Origin: Pseudomonas sp. TH41
Lineage (GTDB): Bacteria > Pseudomonadota > Gammaproteobacteria > Pseudomonadales > Pseudomonadaceae
Length of the DNA stretch: 64,000 nt
Reading direction: 5' to 3'
Assembly: GCF_016650695.1 (NCBI RefSeq)
Contig: NZ_JAEKFH010000009.1
Location: forward strand, 186,001 to 250,000
In this document: in pieces, positions 51,370 to 60,964 of the stretch
How the letters are laid out: every line of letters starts with the position of its first letter
Numbering within the stretch: the first letter of the stretch is position 1
The notes under the pieces: model-generated
What the model saw: the letters and a program-made list of their open reading frames with translations, nothing else
Told to the model about the DNA's origin: nothing
Databases searched by the model: none
Translations under genes and position numbers: made by a program

Positions 51370-52092
51370 ATGTACGACTTCCTGTTTGTCCTGATCCCCA
51401 AATACTTCCCATTCCTGCTCAAGGGCGCGGTGGTGACATTGCAACTGTCCGTGCTGAGCATGGCCCTCGGCATCCTCATCGGCCTGGCCGTCGCGCTTGG
51501 CCGACTGACACGCCGGCCGTGGCTGGACTGGCCGCTGCGCTGCTATGTGGAAATCTGGCGAGGGGTACCGCTGGTGGTGCAGTTGCTGGTGATCTACTTC
51601 ACCCTGCCGCAAATCGGCCTGACCCTTTCCGGCTTCTGGGCCGGGGTATTGGGCCTGAGCCTCAACCTCGGCGCTTACCTGTCCGAGGTCTTTCGGGCTG
51701 CCATCCTCTCGCTGGACAAGGGCCAGCGCGAGGCGGGTCTATCCATCGGCATGTCGCGCAACAAAATCTACCTGCGGGTGATCCTGCCCCAAGCCCTGAA
51801 AATCGCGATCCCGACGGTAGGTGGCTACTTTATCTCGTTGCTCAAGGACTCCTCGCTGGTGTCGTTCATTGCCGTGAATGAATTGCTGCGCCACGGCAGC
51901 ATCGTCATCGCCAACACCTTCCTGAGCATGCAGGTTTACCTGATGGTCGCCATCATCTACTTCGTCCTGAGCTTCATTGCTGCACGGGGCGTGCACTGGA
52001 TCGAACAACGCCTCACACCCGCTCACCTGCGTACCGGTACCCGTGTCACCCGAAGCCCGATATCCACCAAGCTGACCGAGGCCAAATCATGA
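51370..52092 (+). CDS. Polar amino-acid ABC transporter, permease
   Basis: 240 residues, HisM/GlnP type with about five membrane helices. FLLKGAVVTLQLSVLSMALGILIGL opens the chain, and the EAA loop reads QREAGLSIGMSRNKIYLRVILPQALKIAIP. A single permease, so it probably works as a homodimer. Its stop overlaps the ATPase start (ATGA). Confidence 0.92.
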   Translation: MYDFLFVLIPKYFPFLLKGAVVTLQLSVLSMALGILIGLAVALGRLTRRPWLDWPLRCYVEIWRGVPLVVQLLVIYFTLPQIGLTLSGFWAGVLGLSLNLGAYLSEVFRAAILSLDKGQREAGLSIGMSRNKIYLRVILPQALKIAIPTVGGYFISLLKDSSLVSFIAVNELLRHGSIVIANTFLSMQVYLMVAIIYFVLSFIAARGVHWIEQRLTPAHLRTGTRVTRSPISTKLTEAKS

Positions 52093-52856
52093 ATGCCGAA
52101 CCTATCCTGCAGATCAAAGGCCTGCACAAGGCCTACGGGAGCAGCAAGATCCTGCGCGGCGTTGACCTGACGGTAAAACGTGGTGAAGTGGTCTTCCTCA
52201 TCGGCCCCAGCGGGGGCGGCAAGTCGACCTTGCTACGCTGTATCAACTTCCTGGAAACGCCCTGTGCCGGCGAGATTACCTTTACCGGCGAGCGCTTGTG
52301 CCATTCGGACAATCAGTCCTACCAGCAGGTGGGCGAATCCAGGCTGCGCATGGCTCGCAGCAAAATGCCGATGGTGTTCCAGCAGTTCAACCTGTTCAAT
52401 AACCGCACCGTACTGGAGAACGTCATCGAGGGGCCGTTACACGTGCTGCATCGCCCCAGGCAGGAAGCGATCGCCGAGGCCCAGAGCATCCTCGACAAGG
52501 TCGGCCTCTCCGCGCGCCTGGACTACTACCCCGACCAGCTGTCCGGCGGCCAGCGCCAGCGGGTCGCGATTGCCCGGGCCTTGGCGATGAAGCCGGAATT
52601 GATCCTGTTCGATGAACCGACCTCGGCGCTAGACCCGGAGCTGGTCTCGGGGGTGCTCGACACCATTCGTGCACTGGCCCAGGAGGGCATGACGATGATT
52701 ATCGTCACCCATGAAATGAACTTCGCGCGCAAACTGGCCGACCGCATTTGCTTCGTCGCCGACGGCGGCATTCTGGAGTCCGGCACCCCGGAAGAACTGC
52801 TCGCTGCCCCCAACAACAGCCGCATCGCCAGTTTTATCCAGTCGATACAGAACTGA
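52089..52856 (+). CDS. Polar amino-acid ABC transporter, ATPase
   Basis: 255 residues, GlnQ/HisP type. Walker A GPSGGGKST, signature LSGGQRQRVAIARALAM, Walker B LILFDEPTSALDPELV and switch VTHEMNFARKLADRI. It completes the operon; a perfect stem-loop follows at 52870. Confidence 0.94.
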   Translation: MNAEPILQIKGLHKAYGSSKILRGVDLTVKRGEVVFLIGPSGGGKSTLLRCINFLETPCAGEITFTGERLCHSDNQSYQQVGESRLRMARSKMPMVFQQFNLFNNRTVLENVIEGPLHVLHRPRQEAIAEAQSILDKVGLSARLDYYPDQLSGGQRQRVAIARALAMKPELILFDEPTSALDPELVSGVLDTIRALAQEGMTMIIVTHEMNFARKLADRICFVADGGILESGTPEELLAAPNNSRIASFIQSIQN

Positions 52857-52869
52857 CCCTGCCTCGCAT

Positions 52870-52900
52870 CCATGCCAGGTTCTCCCTGAACCCGGCATGG
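52870..52900 (+). terminator. Stem-loop after the ABC operon
   Basis: CCATGCC-GGTTC pairs with GAACC-GGCATGG (one A-C mismatch) around TCCCT. No T-run follows, so it may be an mRNA end-stabiliser rather than an intrinsic terminator. Confidence 0.55.
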
Positions 52901-53228
52901 CCCTCCCCTCATCTATGGGGGACTCTAGATCAAACTCGTTCAATGCCCCCCGGCGTGGGGGGGCGTCAAGGGCATCTATCTCACTATTTTTGGGCGGTGC
53001 AGGAAGCGGTGTCCTCTATCGCTTTGCCTGTATTAACGACTTGAACATTCAAGTTGCAGCGCGGAGTGACAGCAGTTCCAGCCTCGACAATATCGAGATG
53101 TACCCACCCGAAATGTCCGGCAGGTTGACACTGCTTTCAACAGGTAGGTCTTGAATGTCGCGGCTCTCCGAACCGCTCTGCATTGCTCCGCCTGTCTCGC
53201 ATCCCAAACAACATCAAGAGAATAAAAA
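52901..53228. other. 328-bp gap before the reductase gene
   Basis: No gene recognised. It carries the promoter of the gene at 53229, whose activator is probably the MalT-like protein at 54477. AAGAGAATAAAAA just before ATG 53229 contains the weak ribosome binding site AAGAG. Confidence 0.5.
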
Positions 53229-54362
53229 ATGGCTAAGTATCCCGTCGTTGTCTATGGCGCCAGTGGTTACACCGGCATGCTGATTATGGATTGGCTGATT
53301 GATCAGAACATCGCGTTTACCGCGGTGGCGCGCGATTCCGGGCGTACCCGTGAAATGATGGCGCAGCGTGTGGTGCGACTGGAGTCTGCGACGTACGAAA
53401 TCATCGAAGTCGACCACACTGTCGAATCGCTGACCCAGGCATTCAAGGGTGCCAAGGTCGTTTGCAATACCGTAGGCCCCTTCGCCAAATTCGGTCTCAC
53501 CACTGTCGAAGCCGCGCTTAATGCCGGCTGCCACTACCTGGACACCACCGGCGAGCAGTCCTATGTGCGTAGTGTTCGCGACCAGTTTGGTGAGCGCTTC
53601 GCCCAGGCCGGCTTGCTGGTTTCGCCGTCACTGGCGTACATGAATACCTTCTCTGAGATCGCTGCCGAACTGGCGCTCGAACACCCCGGCATCGACGCCC
53701 TGGAAACGTCGGCGCTGTGCCGTGGCCAACGTGGTATCGGTGCTGGTGTAACGGTTGGCTCCACTGCTTCAATCTTCGAGATGTACCGCGCCGAGCATTG
53801 CTACCTGTGGGACAACAAGCTGGTGGCACACCCTGTTGATGCTTCGTTCTTGATCCCTTCGGCCCACTTCATGCAACCGGTGTTCGCCTTGCCATGGGGC
53901 GGTACCTCGTTGCCGATCTATTTCGAGAATGATCCGCGCGTACGGTCCTGCGTCTCCTGCGTCGGTTTCTACGACAATGATGCGATGAAGATGGTGCATT
54001 CGCTCAACCAGAAGTGGGAAGCCGAATACAAGCATCTTCCGCCCGAAGCTCAGGATGAGGTACTCAAGAACATCGTCCAGGCGACGACCCCGGCGATGCC
54101 GCCACGCGAGCGCACGACCTTGATGCGTACGGTCGACACTGCGATCGGCCGCGGGCAGCTTTCGGCCGTGCGCGCCGAAGTGTTCGGTACCACTGCCTAC
54201 ATTGCCACCGGTGCCTTGCAAGTCGCGGGTGTGATCAAGCTGCTCAACGGCGACACCGCCAAAGTGGGCTTTGCGTCCGGTTCCAAGGCATTCGGTCACC
54301 GCTACCTGCTGGGCTTCTGTGAAGAACGCGGTTTGGCTCGCGCCGTTGTCACCCAACTCTGA
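53229..54362 (+). CDS. Saccharopine dehydrogenase-like NADP-binding reductase (DUF5938 type)
   Basis: 377 residues. The Rossmann loop is VVVYGASGYTGMLIMDWLI (residues 6-24), then KVVCNTVGPFAKFGLTTVEAALNAGCHYLDTTGEQSYVR as in saccharopine-dehydrogenase-like and trans-acting enoyl reductases. The C-terminal part (RVRSCVSCVGFYDNDAMKMVHSLNQKWEAEYKHLPPE, and ASGSKAFGHRYLLGFCEERGL) is that of DUF5938 proteins. It probably reduces an enoyl or imino group of a lipid or terpenoid-like substrate. Convergent with the LuxR gene; first gene of an apparent catabolic region. Confidence 0.8.
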   Translation: MAKYPVVVYGASGYTGMLIMDWLIDQNIAFTAVARDSGRTREMMAQRVVRLESATYEIIEVDHTVESLTQAFKGAKVVCNTVGPFAKFGLTTVEAALNAGCHYLDTTGEQSYVRSVRDQFGERFAQAGLLVSPSLAYMNTFSEIAAELALEHPGIDALETSALCRGQRGIGAGVTVGSTASIFEMYRAEHCYLWDNKLVAHPVDASFLIPSAHFMQPVFALPWGGTSLPIYFENDPRVRSCVSCVGFYDNDAMKMVHSLNQKWEAEYKHLPPEAQDEVLKNIVQATTPAMPPRERTTLMRTVDTAIGRGQLSAVRAEVFGTTAYIATGALQVAGVIKLLNGDTAKVGFASGSKAFGHRYLLGFCEERGLARAVVTQL

Positions 54363-54476
54363 TCAGTCTCGCAGGGTTAAATCGCGCCAGCCCGCTGGCG
54401 CGATCCGGGCAAGTGGATGGTTCGGAGAAGTAGTCAGGTATTCAGGACTGGATCAGGCAACCCGGACGCGTCTCGC

Positions 54477-57215
54477 TCAACCGGACGCTTCGAGAATGCC
54501 CAGCATGTAGGCGCGATCCACCACATGTTTGCGGGTGCCTGCATGAAATTTGCCGTATAGGTTTTTCAGATGCCACTTTACGGTTTCATCACCGACATCC
54601 AGTGCAAGGGCTATCTGTTTGTTTGTCAGGTTGCGTGCCAGCAACTGCAACACCTCCCGCTCTTTCGCCGTTAGCAGTCGACTCGGCGAAACGCCTGTAG
54701 CGAAGGGTTCCTGGCGTCGAACCGGAACGGGCGGGATGATTTCCTGCGCAAGCCCCTGGGCATCCTTGTGATGGACCTTCTTCGCCCACATGACGAGATC
54801 GGGATGGGTGTCCTGCAGAATACGCTGTAGGCCGTAGGTGTCGGCCAGACTGATCGCTTCGAGCAGACAGGGCAGTCCATCCCCGCCTGAGTCTTTGAGC
54901 GCCAATGCCTTGAGCAACTGGACCTGAACGATTTCGCGACCACGCTGCAAGCGCTCGGCGAGTTCGTTTGCCACGGCGAGCACGCGCAACATGGCCTGCC
55001 AGTCGCGCTGGGCGAAATAAACGTAAGCGTTGCTCAACCCGACCAGCAACGCCAGTTCCTGTCCCAGTAGACCGCGCTGTTGACGAGCGACATCTGGCAC
55101 CAGCGCATCCAGCCGTCTCCAGAGTGCCAGGCAAGAATCGCTTCGGCCGTGCAACGCATGCAGGCGAATTTGCTCACCCAGTGCCACCATGCAGAAACGT
55201 GCGATGCCCCTCTCTTCGCCGAGCGCGAACAATGCCGTCAACAAGTCGTGGCCGCGATGTGGCTGCCCCTGCAAGGTAGCCAGACGTGCCGCCGTGAGAA
55301 ATCCCATCGCAATCGCATCCGGCGACGCCAACCGCTCGACAACATCCAGCCGATTGGCGAGTACCGTCGTGGCCTCCTGAATCTCACCTCGCTCCAGAAG
55401 CACAGTGGCCAGTCCACAGGCGAGCATCACCGCCACCGAACTGCGCCGGCCGATATCCTTTTCCGCGCGCAGCAAGCTCTTGCGAAAAGCGGCCTCGGCC
55501 GGAGGCATACGTCCTTCGCTCAAGTAGGTCATGCCCACGACCCACTCACCATAACCGCGAATTCCATCGAGTCCCGGAGTCCACGTATAGTGTGGTGCGC
55601 GCTGAAAGATGCGCCGGGCTTTTTCTGGTTGCCCCTGGAACAGCGTTATGCGGGCGACCAGGTTGGCGACGATAGCTTGCAGCTTGATCGAACCGGAGGA
55701 CAATTTGTCCATCCAGGGGGCGAGCAACGCCATTGATTCGTCTGGCTGGTCGGCAAAGTAGGCGGCGGCTGCTGCTATCGCCGCCGCTTCGCAGCGGGTT
55801 TCATCATCCGCAGTCGGGGCCTGCTCAATGCAGGCGATCAACCTCGCTGCCTCGACATGCCGCTCGCTCATCGCCAGGGCCCAGGCGGCCGCAAGGCACA
55901 GACGCGGACGCGACTCCACCTCCTCCGCAGGCAACTCTTCGACCCACTCCAACACTCGGCTGAACTGACCGCGCAGCATGACCTCATAGAGACACTGTTC
56001 GATCATCAAATATCCTTGAATAGCCTGCCCGGCCAGCAAGTATTGCCGCGCCGCCTCCTCAAAAAAGGCGTTCGCCTCCAGCCAGTTTGCTGCCCGCTCA
56101 TGGAGGGCCTGCCGTTGCGCCTGCGGGAGGTCACGAAAACGGCTCTGCAAAAACTCCCGGGCCAAGGGATGGAAACGTACCCAGTCGCTGTCGACCCCTT
56201 CGGCGAAGATCGGCGTCGAGGCGCATAACTCATGCAGCACTTCCCCTGCCCGCTCACTGCCGGTAAGCGCGGTACAGAGTGAAGGATGAATCACTTCCAG
56301 AAGGGAGAGGCAGGTAATGAAGTCGACCTGTTCTGCAGACAGGCGGGTGACCAGTTTATCGACGAAATAACCCTGGATATCACCGGAACAAGCTGAGAGA
56401 TCCTCGATGGCGGTTTCCAGATTGGCACTCTTCTCGATGGCCGCAATCGCCAGTTGCAACCCGAGTGGCCAGCCTTCAGAGATTTCATGCAGGCGCAGGC
56501 AGAGATCGGCGTCGATGCGTTCGCCGAAGCGATTGCTGAGTAGCGCAATAGTCTCTTCGGCACGAAATCTCAAGGCATCTTCCGCAACGCGGACATATTG
56601 TCCTCGGGCCACAAGGTCAGCGGTGTTAATACTCAGGCGACGACGCGAAGACATGACAATACGCAAATTGGCCGGGGCGTTGTGCAGCAGGTACGTCAGA
56701 CAGTGGCGGACCGTCGACTCGGGCAGTGCGTCTACCTCGTCAAGGATCATCACAGTTTCGCCGGCGAGGTCGGCCACTTCCGCCAGCCAGTCGGTGAGTC
56801 CTTCCAGCTCGTCGCGACCATGGCCGGAAGATTTATCGCTGGCACTTGCAAAGGACTGCCGGCCGCTGCCCAGAGCCATGGCTGCCCATAGCCCAAGGGT
56901 AAAACGGCTGCCATCGTCACGCGTATCCAGGGTCAGCCATGCGACCATTGCTCCGCGCGACAAAAACTCCCGTCGCCATTGCGCCAACAGCATCGTCTTG
57001 CCGAAGCCGGCCGGCCCTTGCACGCTGATCGCCAACTTGTCCGCCAGTTCGGAGCAATCAATACTCAGTCGATCGCGCAACTGCCCTCCTCTCTGGCTGC
57101 GCGGAGGGGTTGTCTTGAGCACCAGTTCAGGCTCTATGCGATCCACGTTGGCGATCCCTCTCTGCAATCCCGTGCACGGTATGAAAGAGACCGGACATTG
57201 ATGTTTTTGTGCCAT
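54477..57215 (-). CDS. MalT-type LuxR-family transcriptional activator
   Basis: 912 residues. An N-terminal STAND ATPase follows a short leader: Walker A VQGPAGFGKTMLLAQW (about residues 66-81), Walker B TVMILDEVDALP and the sensor arginines MSSRRRL. A winged-helix region and a long TPR-like helical array (residues 400-830) follow. The C-terminal LuxR helix-turn-helix is LTAKEREVLQLLARNLTNKQIALALDVGDETVKWHLKNLY. Such large LuxR proteins activate catabolic operons on binding an inducer and ATP. It is flanked by reductase, SDR and thiolase genes, its likely targets. ATG 57215; a TTG directly upstream is possible. Confidence 0.9.
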   Translation of the reverse strand: MAQKHQCPVSFIPCTGLQRGIANVDRIEPELVLKTTPPRSQRGGQLRDRLSIDCSELADKLAISVQGPAGFGKTMLLAQWRREFLSRGAMVAWLTLDTRDDGSRFTLGLWAAMALGSGRQSFASASDKSSGHGRDELEGLTDWLAEVADLAGETVMILDEVDALPESTVRHCLTYLLHNAPANLRIVMSSRRRLSINTADLVARGQYVRVAEDALRFRAEETIALLSNRFGERIDADLCLRLHEISEGWPLGLQLAIAAIEKSANLETAIEDLSACSGDIQGYFVDKLVTRLSAEQVDFITCLSLLEVIHPSLCTALTGSERAGEVLHELCASTPIFAEGVDSDWVRFHPLAREFLQSRFRDLPQAQRQALHERAANWLEANAFFEEAARQYLLAGQAIQGYLMIEQCLYEVMLRGQFSRVLEWVEELPAEEVESRPRLCLAAAWALAMSERHVEAARLIACIEQAPTADDETRCEAAAIAAAAAYFADQPDESMALLAPWMDKLSSGSIKLQAIVANLVARITLFQGQPEKARRIFQRAPHYTWTPGLDGIRGYGEWVVGMTYLSEGRMPPAEAAFRKSLLRAEKDIGRRSSVAVMLACGLATVLLERGEIQEATTVLANRLDVVERLASPDAIAMGFLTAARLATLQGQPHRGHDLLTALFALGEERGIARFCMVALGEQIRLHALHGRSDSCLALWRRLDALVPDVARQQRGLLGQELALLVGLSNAYVYFAQRDWQAMLRVLAVANELAERLQRGREIVQVQLLKALALKDSGGDGLPCLLEAISLADTYGLQRILQDTHPDLVMWAKKVHHKDAQGLAQEIIPPVPVRRQEPFATGVSPSRLLTAKEREVLQLLARNLTNKQIALALDVGDETVKWHLKNLYGKFHAGTRKHVVDRAYMLGILEASG

Positions 57216-57324
57216 CAACGCCCTACTCTGCTGCTTGTTCTAGGGTAACGACCTTGCGTATAGACGATAGCCCCGTAACGGCTGGCGCGGCCTCATTTTC
57301 TTCAGTTTGCCAGCGGCTTCCCAT

Positions 57325-58083
57325 TCAATCCGGCAACGCAAAGCCTGCGGTCAGTCCGCCGTCCACGGTGTGGCACGAACCATTGATATAGGAAGCCTTG
57401 TCTGAGGCCAGCCATGTCACCAGGTTGGCGACATCCTCTGGAGTGCCCGCACGGCCACCTTGGGGAATCATAGCCTCCAGCATGGCCTGCTCGTTCTTGC
57501 TGAGGTTGTCTTCGGTCATGGCGGTGCGGATATAACCGGGAGCGATGGCAACACTACGAATGTTCTGCCGTCCATGCTCTAGCGCGCAGGCCTTGGTCAG
57601 CCCGATCACACCATGTTTGGCCGCCGTGTAGTGCGGCAGTGTCGCCATACCCACCAGACCATCCACCGACGCTGTGTTGATGATAACGCCACCGCCGTTG
57701 GCTAGCATGGCCGGAATCGCCGCCCTGGCGCAGAAGAAGACGCCGTTCAGATTGATATCAATGACACGGCGCCACTCGGTCACGGAGACGTCGGCCGTCC
57801 GGCCACGAATCCCGCAGATGCCGGCATTGCTGAACAATACATCTACACGCCCAAATTTGCTGACTGCAATGTCGACCATGGCCTGACAGGCCGCTTCATC
57901 GGCGACATTGGTGGTAATGGCGATCGCATTGTCGCCAATCACTTCAAGGGTCTCCTGCAACCCTTCTTCATAGATGTCAGCCAGCACCACGCTCGCACCC
58001 AGGCGCGCAAACTGGATGGCAGAAGCACGACCAATGCCATTGGCAGCGCCCGTTACGATGACAACCTTTCCGGTAAATTCCAC
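57325..58083 (-). CDS. Short-chain dehydrogenase/reductase
   Basis: 252 residues, classical SDR. Cofactor loop VTGAANGIGRAS, LFSNAGICG, active site INTASVDGL with YTAAKHG (Ser, Tyr-x-x-x-Lys), and APGYIRTAMTEDNLS. Asp after the second strand (VVLADIYEE) favours NAD+. It oxidises a secondary alcohol or reduces a ketone, perhaps of a ring or acyl-CoA substrate, with the thiolase next door. GTG 58083 has GAGGAG 7 bases upstream; the alternative GTG at 58098 overlaps that site. Confidence 0.9.
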   Translation of the reverse strand: MEFTGKVVIVTGAANGIGRASAIQFARLGASVVLADIYEEGLQETLEVIGDNAIAITTNVADEAACQAMVDIAVSKFGRVDVLFSNAGICGIRGRTADVSVTEWRRVIDINLNGVFFCARAAIPAMLANGGGVIINTASVDGLVGMATLPHYTAAKHGVIGLTKACALEHGRQNIRSVAIAPGYIRTAMTEDNLSKNEQAMLEAMIPQGGRAGTPEDVANLVTWLASDKASYINGSCHTVDGGLTAGFALPD

Positions 58084-58312
58084 GGTAAATCTCCTCACTC
58101 ATGCCCGACGGGCTTTCTTGTTCACCGTCAAACTATCCCGCCCCCCGCCCCTGGGCTTGTCCTTGCAAGCACAAGTCTTGTCCCAAGCAATACGGACGCC
58201 GCACAAGGCCGATTTATCCCTGCATGCCTGACTTGTTATCAGGTTGCTCCCCTGCCAATTACAAACGGCAAGCATTGTGGATACTGGCCGTCACCTTGAT
58301 GAGGGAGTCGCT

Positions 58313-59500
58313 ATGAGTACCGATATTGTTATCGCCGGAGTAGGCATGGTGCCTTTCCGAAAACCGGGTCAATCGCAAAGCTACGATGTCATGGGCGAAC
58401 AAGCCACTCGTGCGGCGCTCAAAGATGCCGGCATCGACTATGCACTGATCGAGCAAGCGTTTTGTGGCTATGTCTACGGGGATAGCTGCGCGGGACAGAC
58501 CGCGCTCTATCGGGTGGACATCAGCGGCATCCCGATTTTCAACGTTAACAATAACTGCGCCAGTGGCTCTTCGGCTTTTGCCCTGGCGGTCCAGGCTGTT
58601 CGGGGACAGCAGGTCGAATGCGCACTGGCGCTTGGCTTCGAACAGATGCCCGCAGGTGCGATCGACATGGTCTTCCCTGATAAGGTCAGCCCGCTGACGC
58701 GCCACTCGCAAGTAATCGCCGGACTCATGAATCTGAGCGACGAAGAACGCGATACACCACCGGCGGTCTGCATGTTCGGTGCTCAGGTCGACGCCATGCT
58801 GGAAATGGGCGTGACCGAAAAGACCTTGGCCGAGGTCTGCGTCAAATCACGCAAGCACGCTGCCAACAATGAAAACGCCATCTTTCGTACGCCGTTGACG
58901 GTCGAAGAAATCCTGGCCACGAAGCCTATCTTTCGCGGGCTGCGGAAAAACTTCGCCTGCCCACCGAGCTGTGGCGCCGCCGCGGTGATTGTCTGCACAC
59001 CGGAATTTGCCCGCGCCCATGGCATCCGCGCTGACGTGCGCCTTGCAGGTCAGGGCTGGTGCAGCGACCAGCGTAGTTATTTCGAAGGCAGCGTCATGGA
59101 TGTCATGTTCCAGGCACTGAGCCGTGATGCGGCCAACAAGGCCTATGAAGACGCCGGCATCGGTCCGACGGATGTCGACGTCATCGAGTTGCACGACTGT
59201 TTTGCCAGTAATGAATTAGCCACTTACGTCGCCCTGGGCCTGTGCAAGCAGGAAGAGTTGAACGATTTTGTCGCTTCCGGGCGTGGCACCTATGGCGGCC
59301 AATGGGTGATCAACCCGTCAGGCGGCCTGCTGGCGAAGGGGCACCCGTTGGGGGCTACCGGGTTGGCCCAATTGACAGAGCTGACCTGGCAGCTACGCGG
59401 CCAGGCTGGAGCTAGACAGGTCCCGGGGGCAAGGGTCGCGTTGCAGCACAACGGCGGACTGGGCAGCGCGGGTTTCGTGCACATTCTCAAGAAATATTGA
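58313..59500 (+). CDS. Thiolase, SCP2/lipid-transfer type
   Basis: 395 residues. Active-site cysteine in NVNNNCASGSSAFALAVQAV, histidine in INPSGGLLAKGHPLGATGLAQ, and the C-terminal ALQHNGGLGSAGFVHILKKY in which the usual CGG cysteine is replaced (HNGGLGSAG). This is the pattern of SCP2-type thiolases that cleave branched or steroid side-chain 3-oxoacyl-CoA. ATG 58313 follows GAGGGAG. Divergent from the SDR gene (229 bp between starts), so both may share a MalT-like-activated promoter. Confidence 0.9.
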   Translation: MSTDIVIAGVGMVPFRKPGQSQSYDVMGEQATRAALKDAGIDYALIEQAFCGYVYGDSCAGQTALYRVDISGIPIFNVNNNCASGSSAFALAVQAVRGQQVECALALGFEQMPAGAIDMVFPDKVSPLTRHSQVIAGLMNLSDEERDTPPAVCMFGAQVDAMLEMGVTEKTLAEVCVKSRKHAANNENAIFRTPLTVEEILATKPIFRGLRKNFACPPSCGAAAVIVCTPEFARAHGIRADVRLAGQGWCSDQRSYFEGSVMDVMFQALSRDAANKAYEDAGIGPTDVDVIELHDCFASNELATYVALGLCKQEELNDFVASGRGTYGGQWVINPSGGLLAKGHPLGATGLAQLTELTWQLRGQAGARQVPGARVALQHNGGLGSAGFVHILKKY

Positions 59501-59591
59501 AGCCCGGGTTGAGTGGCAGATACGCAGGCGATGAGCATCACGTGGTCTCTGCCGACCGGTCGAATCCTGGTAATTAGAGGAACTCATTTTG

Positions 59592-59846
59592 ATGGCACTG
59601 CTGAAACTACTGTGCATCGGCGTCTATGTTCTCGGCGTCACAAGTGCCGTGGGCTTGCTGCCCGCTGCGTGGTCATTCTGGAAAACCATTGCAGCCGTAC
59701 TGCTGCTTGCGCATCTGCTCGAGATCATCGTCATGTTCAAGTACGTCAAGCGCTACCGGGGATCGCTGGGTGCAAGTCTGGTCCTGACGCTGCTCTTTGG
59801 CTTTCTGCACTGGAAACCTTTGATGCAAGTGAAACAGCGCCCGTGA
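59592..59846 (+). CDS. DUF1145 small membrane protein
   Basis: 84 residues with two or three hydrophobic segments (about 3-24, 31-47, 61-72). MALLKLLCIGVYVLGVTSAVGLLP and LEIIVMFKYVKRYRGSLGASLVLTLLFGFLHWKPL match the DUF1145 pattern (relative of E. coli YhhL). Function unknown. ATG 59592 is preceded by AGAGGA; TTG 59589 is just upstream. It stands 91 bp after the thiolase gene and 76 bp before the next. Confidence 0.8.
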   Translation: MALLKLLCIGVYVLGVTSAVGLLPAAWSFWKTIAAVLLLAHLLEIIVMFKYVKRYRGSLGASLVLTLLFGFLHWKPLMQVKQRP

Positions 59847-59922
59847 AAATCAGGCGAGTTCATCTTCCGATGAGATTGCGCAGTTTCAATGTCATCGGTA
59901 TGAGTTCGAAGAGGTACGCTTT

Positions 59923-60786
59923 GTGAGTCGCACTATTTCCACGCTGGACGGCAAACGACGCAAGCTCGACGGAGGCGTGATGTTCGGCAGCACTCCGCGT
60001 GAGTCGTGGGCTAGCTGGGCCACGCCCGATCACGACAACCGGGTGGAATTTGCCTCTCGCGGGTTATTGGTTCAGCAGGACGGGCGCAATATCCTCGTGC
60101 TGGCCGGTGCCGATGCCTTGCTAGCTCCGGCGCCACGCACCTGTCGTTGTCAACCGGGAAGCCCTGGCCTGTTGGATGGCCTGGGTCAGTATGGCCTGAA
60201 GGAGCACGACATCCATGTGGTGATGCTGACCCATCTGCACGCTCAATTGCCGGCCGACCTCAGCGCGATGATCAAAGAAGGCGATACGCCTCGCTTGCTG
60301 TTTCCCGCAGCGCGCTACATCACCAGCAAGCGCCACTGGACCCGGGCGCGGCAGCCCCATCCGCGCGACCGAGCGCTGTTCGTGCCGCAGATATTGCTGC
60401 AACTGGAAAGCAGCGGTCGGTTGGAGCTGATCGAAGGCCCCGACTGCGAACTGCTCGGCGATGGCTGGCGCTTCCATGTCAGCGATGGCCACACCCCAGG
60501 GCAACTATTGCCGGAGATCGACATGCCAGGCGGCCCGGTAATATTTGCCGGTGACCTGGTGCCGGGGCGGCAATGGCTGCAACTGAATGTGACCAGCGCC
60601 TACGACCGCAACCCCGAGTCCCTGATCGACGAGAAAGAAAGCTTACTGGACTACCTGGTGGCCAGCGGTGGTCGGTTGATTCTGCCGCGAGACCCCGAGG
60701 TCGCGATGGTCAGCGTCATGCGTGACCGGCAATCGCGTTACGTGCCATTCGACTCGTATCAGGTGCTCAATGGTTTTGACACTTGA
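59923..60786 (+). CDS. Metallo-beta-lactamase-fold protein with lost metal ligands
   Basis: 287 residues, lactonase-like MBL fold: KLDGGVMFGSTPRESW at the start, then VVMLTHLHAQLPADLS where H-x-H-x-D-H is normal. Here Asp is Gln and the last His is Leu. VSDGHTPGQLLPEI keeps a histidine and VIFAGDLVPG the bridging aspartate, but the final histidine is arginine (LILPRDPE). Zinc or iron hydrolysis is therefore doubtful; it may be a binding protein. GTG 59923 starts the frame. It is the last gene of the plus-strand run. Confidence 0.82.
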   Translation: MSRTISTLDGKRRKLDGGVMFGSTPRESWASWATPDHDNRVEFASRGLLVQQDGRNILVLAGADALLAPAPRTCRCQPGSPGLLDGLGQYGLKEHDIHVVMLTHLHAQLPADLSAMIKEGDTPRLLFPAARYITSKRHWTRARQPHPRDRALFVPQILLQLESSGRLELIEGPDCELLGDGWRFHVSDGHTPGQLLPEIDMPGGPVIFAGDLVPGRQWLQLNVTSAYDRNPESLIDEKESLLDYLVASGGRLILPRDPEVAMVSVMRDRQSRYVPFDSYQVLNGFDT

Positions 60787-60797
60787 TCCCGATTCTT

Positions 60798-60942
60798 GTA
60801 GCAACTGCCGAGCCTGCGAGGCTGTGTTCGACTGCGAAGCGGTCGTTAAATCAGGCTGCGAGTTATTTCAGGTAAATCGTGTATGCAGGATTTGCGAGGA
60901 CTTCGCCCTCGAACGCAGCCTCGCAGGCTCGGCAGCTGCTAC
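60798..60942. repeat. Worn REP palindrome of the TGTAGCAGCTG type
   Basis: GTAGCAACTGCCGAGCCTGC and the inverted counterpart ending GGCAGCTGCTAC, with several mismatches. It lies between converging genes. Confidence 0.75.
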
Positions 60943-60964
60943 CTCTACGCCATTGAGACTAAGA

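Noticed and set aside
52897..53154. An 85-codon frame in the gap after the ABC operon
   Set aside because: No ribosome binding site, serine-rich low-complexity translation, no family resemblance.
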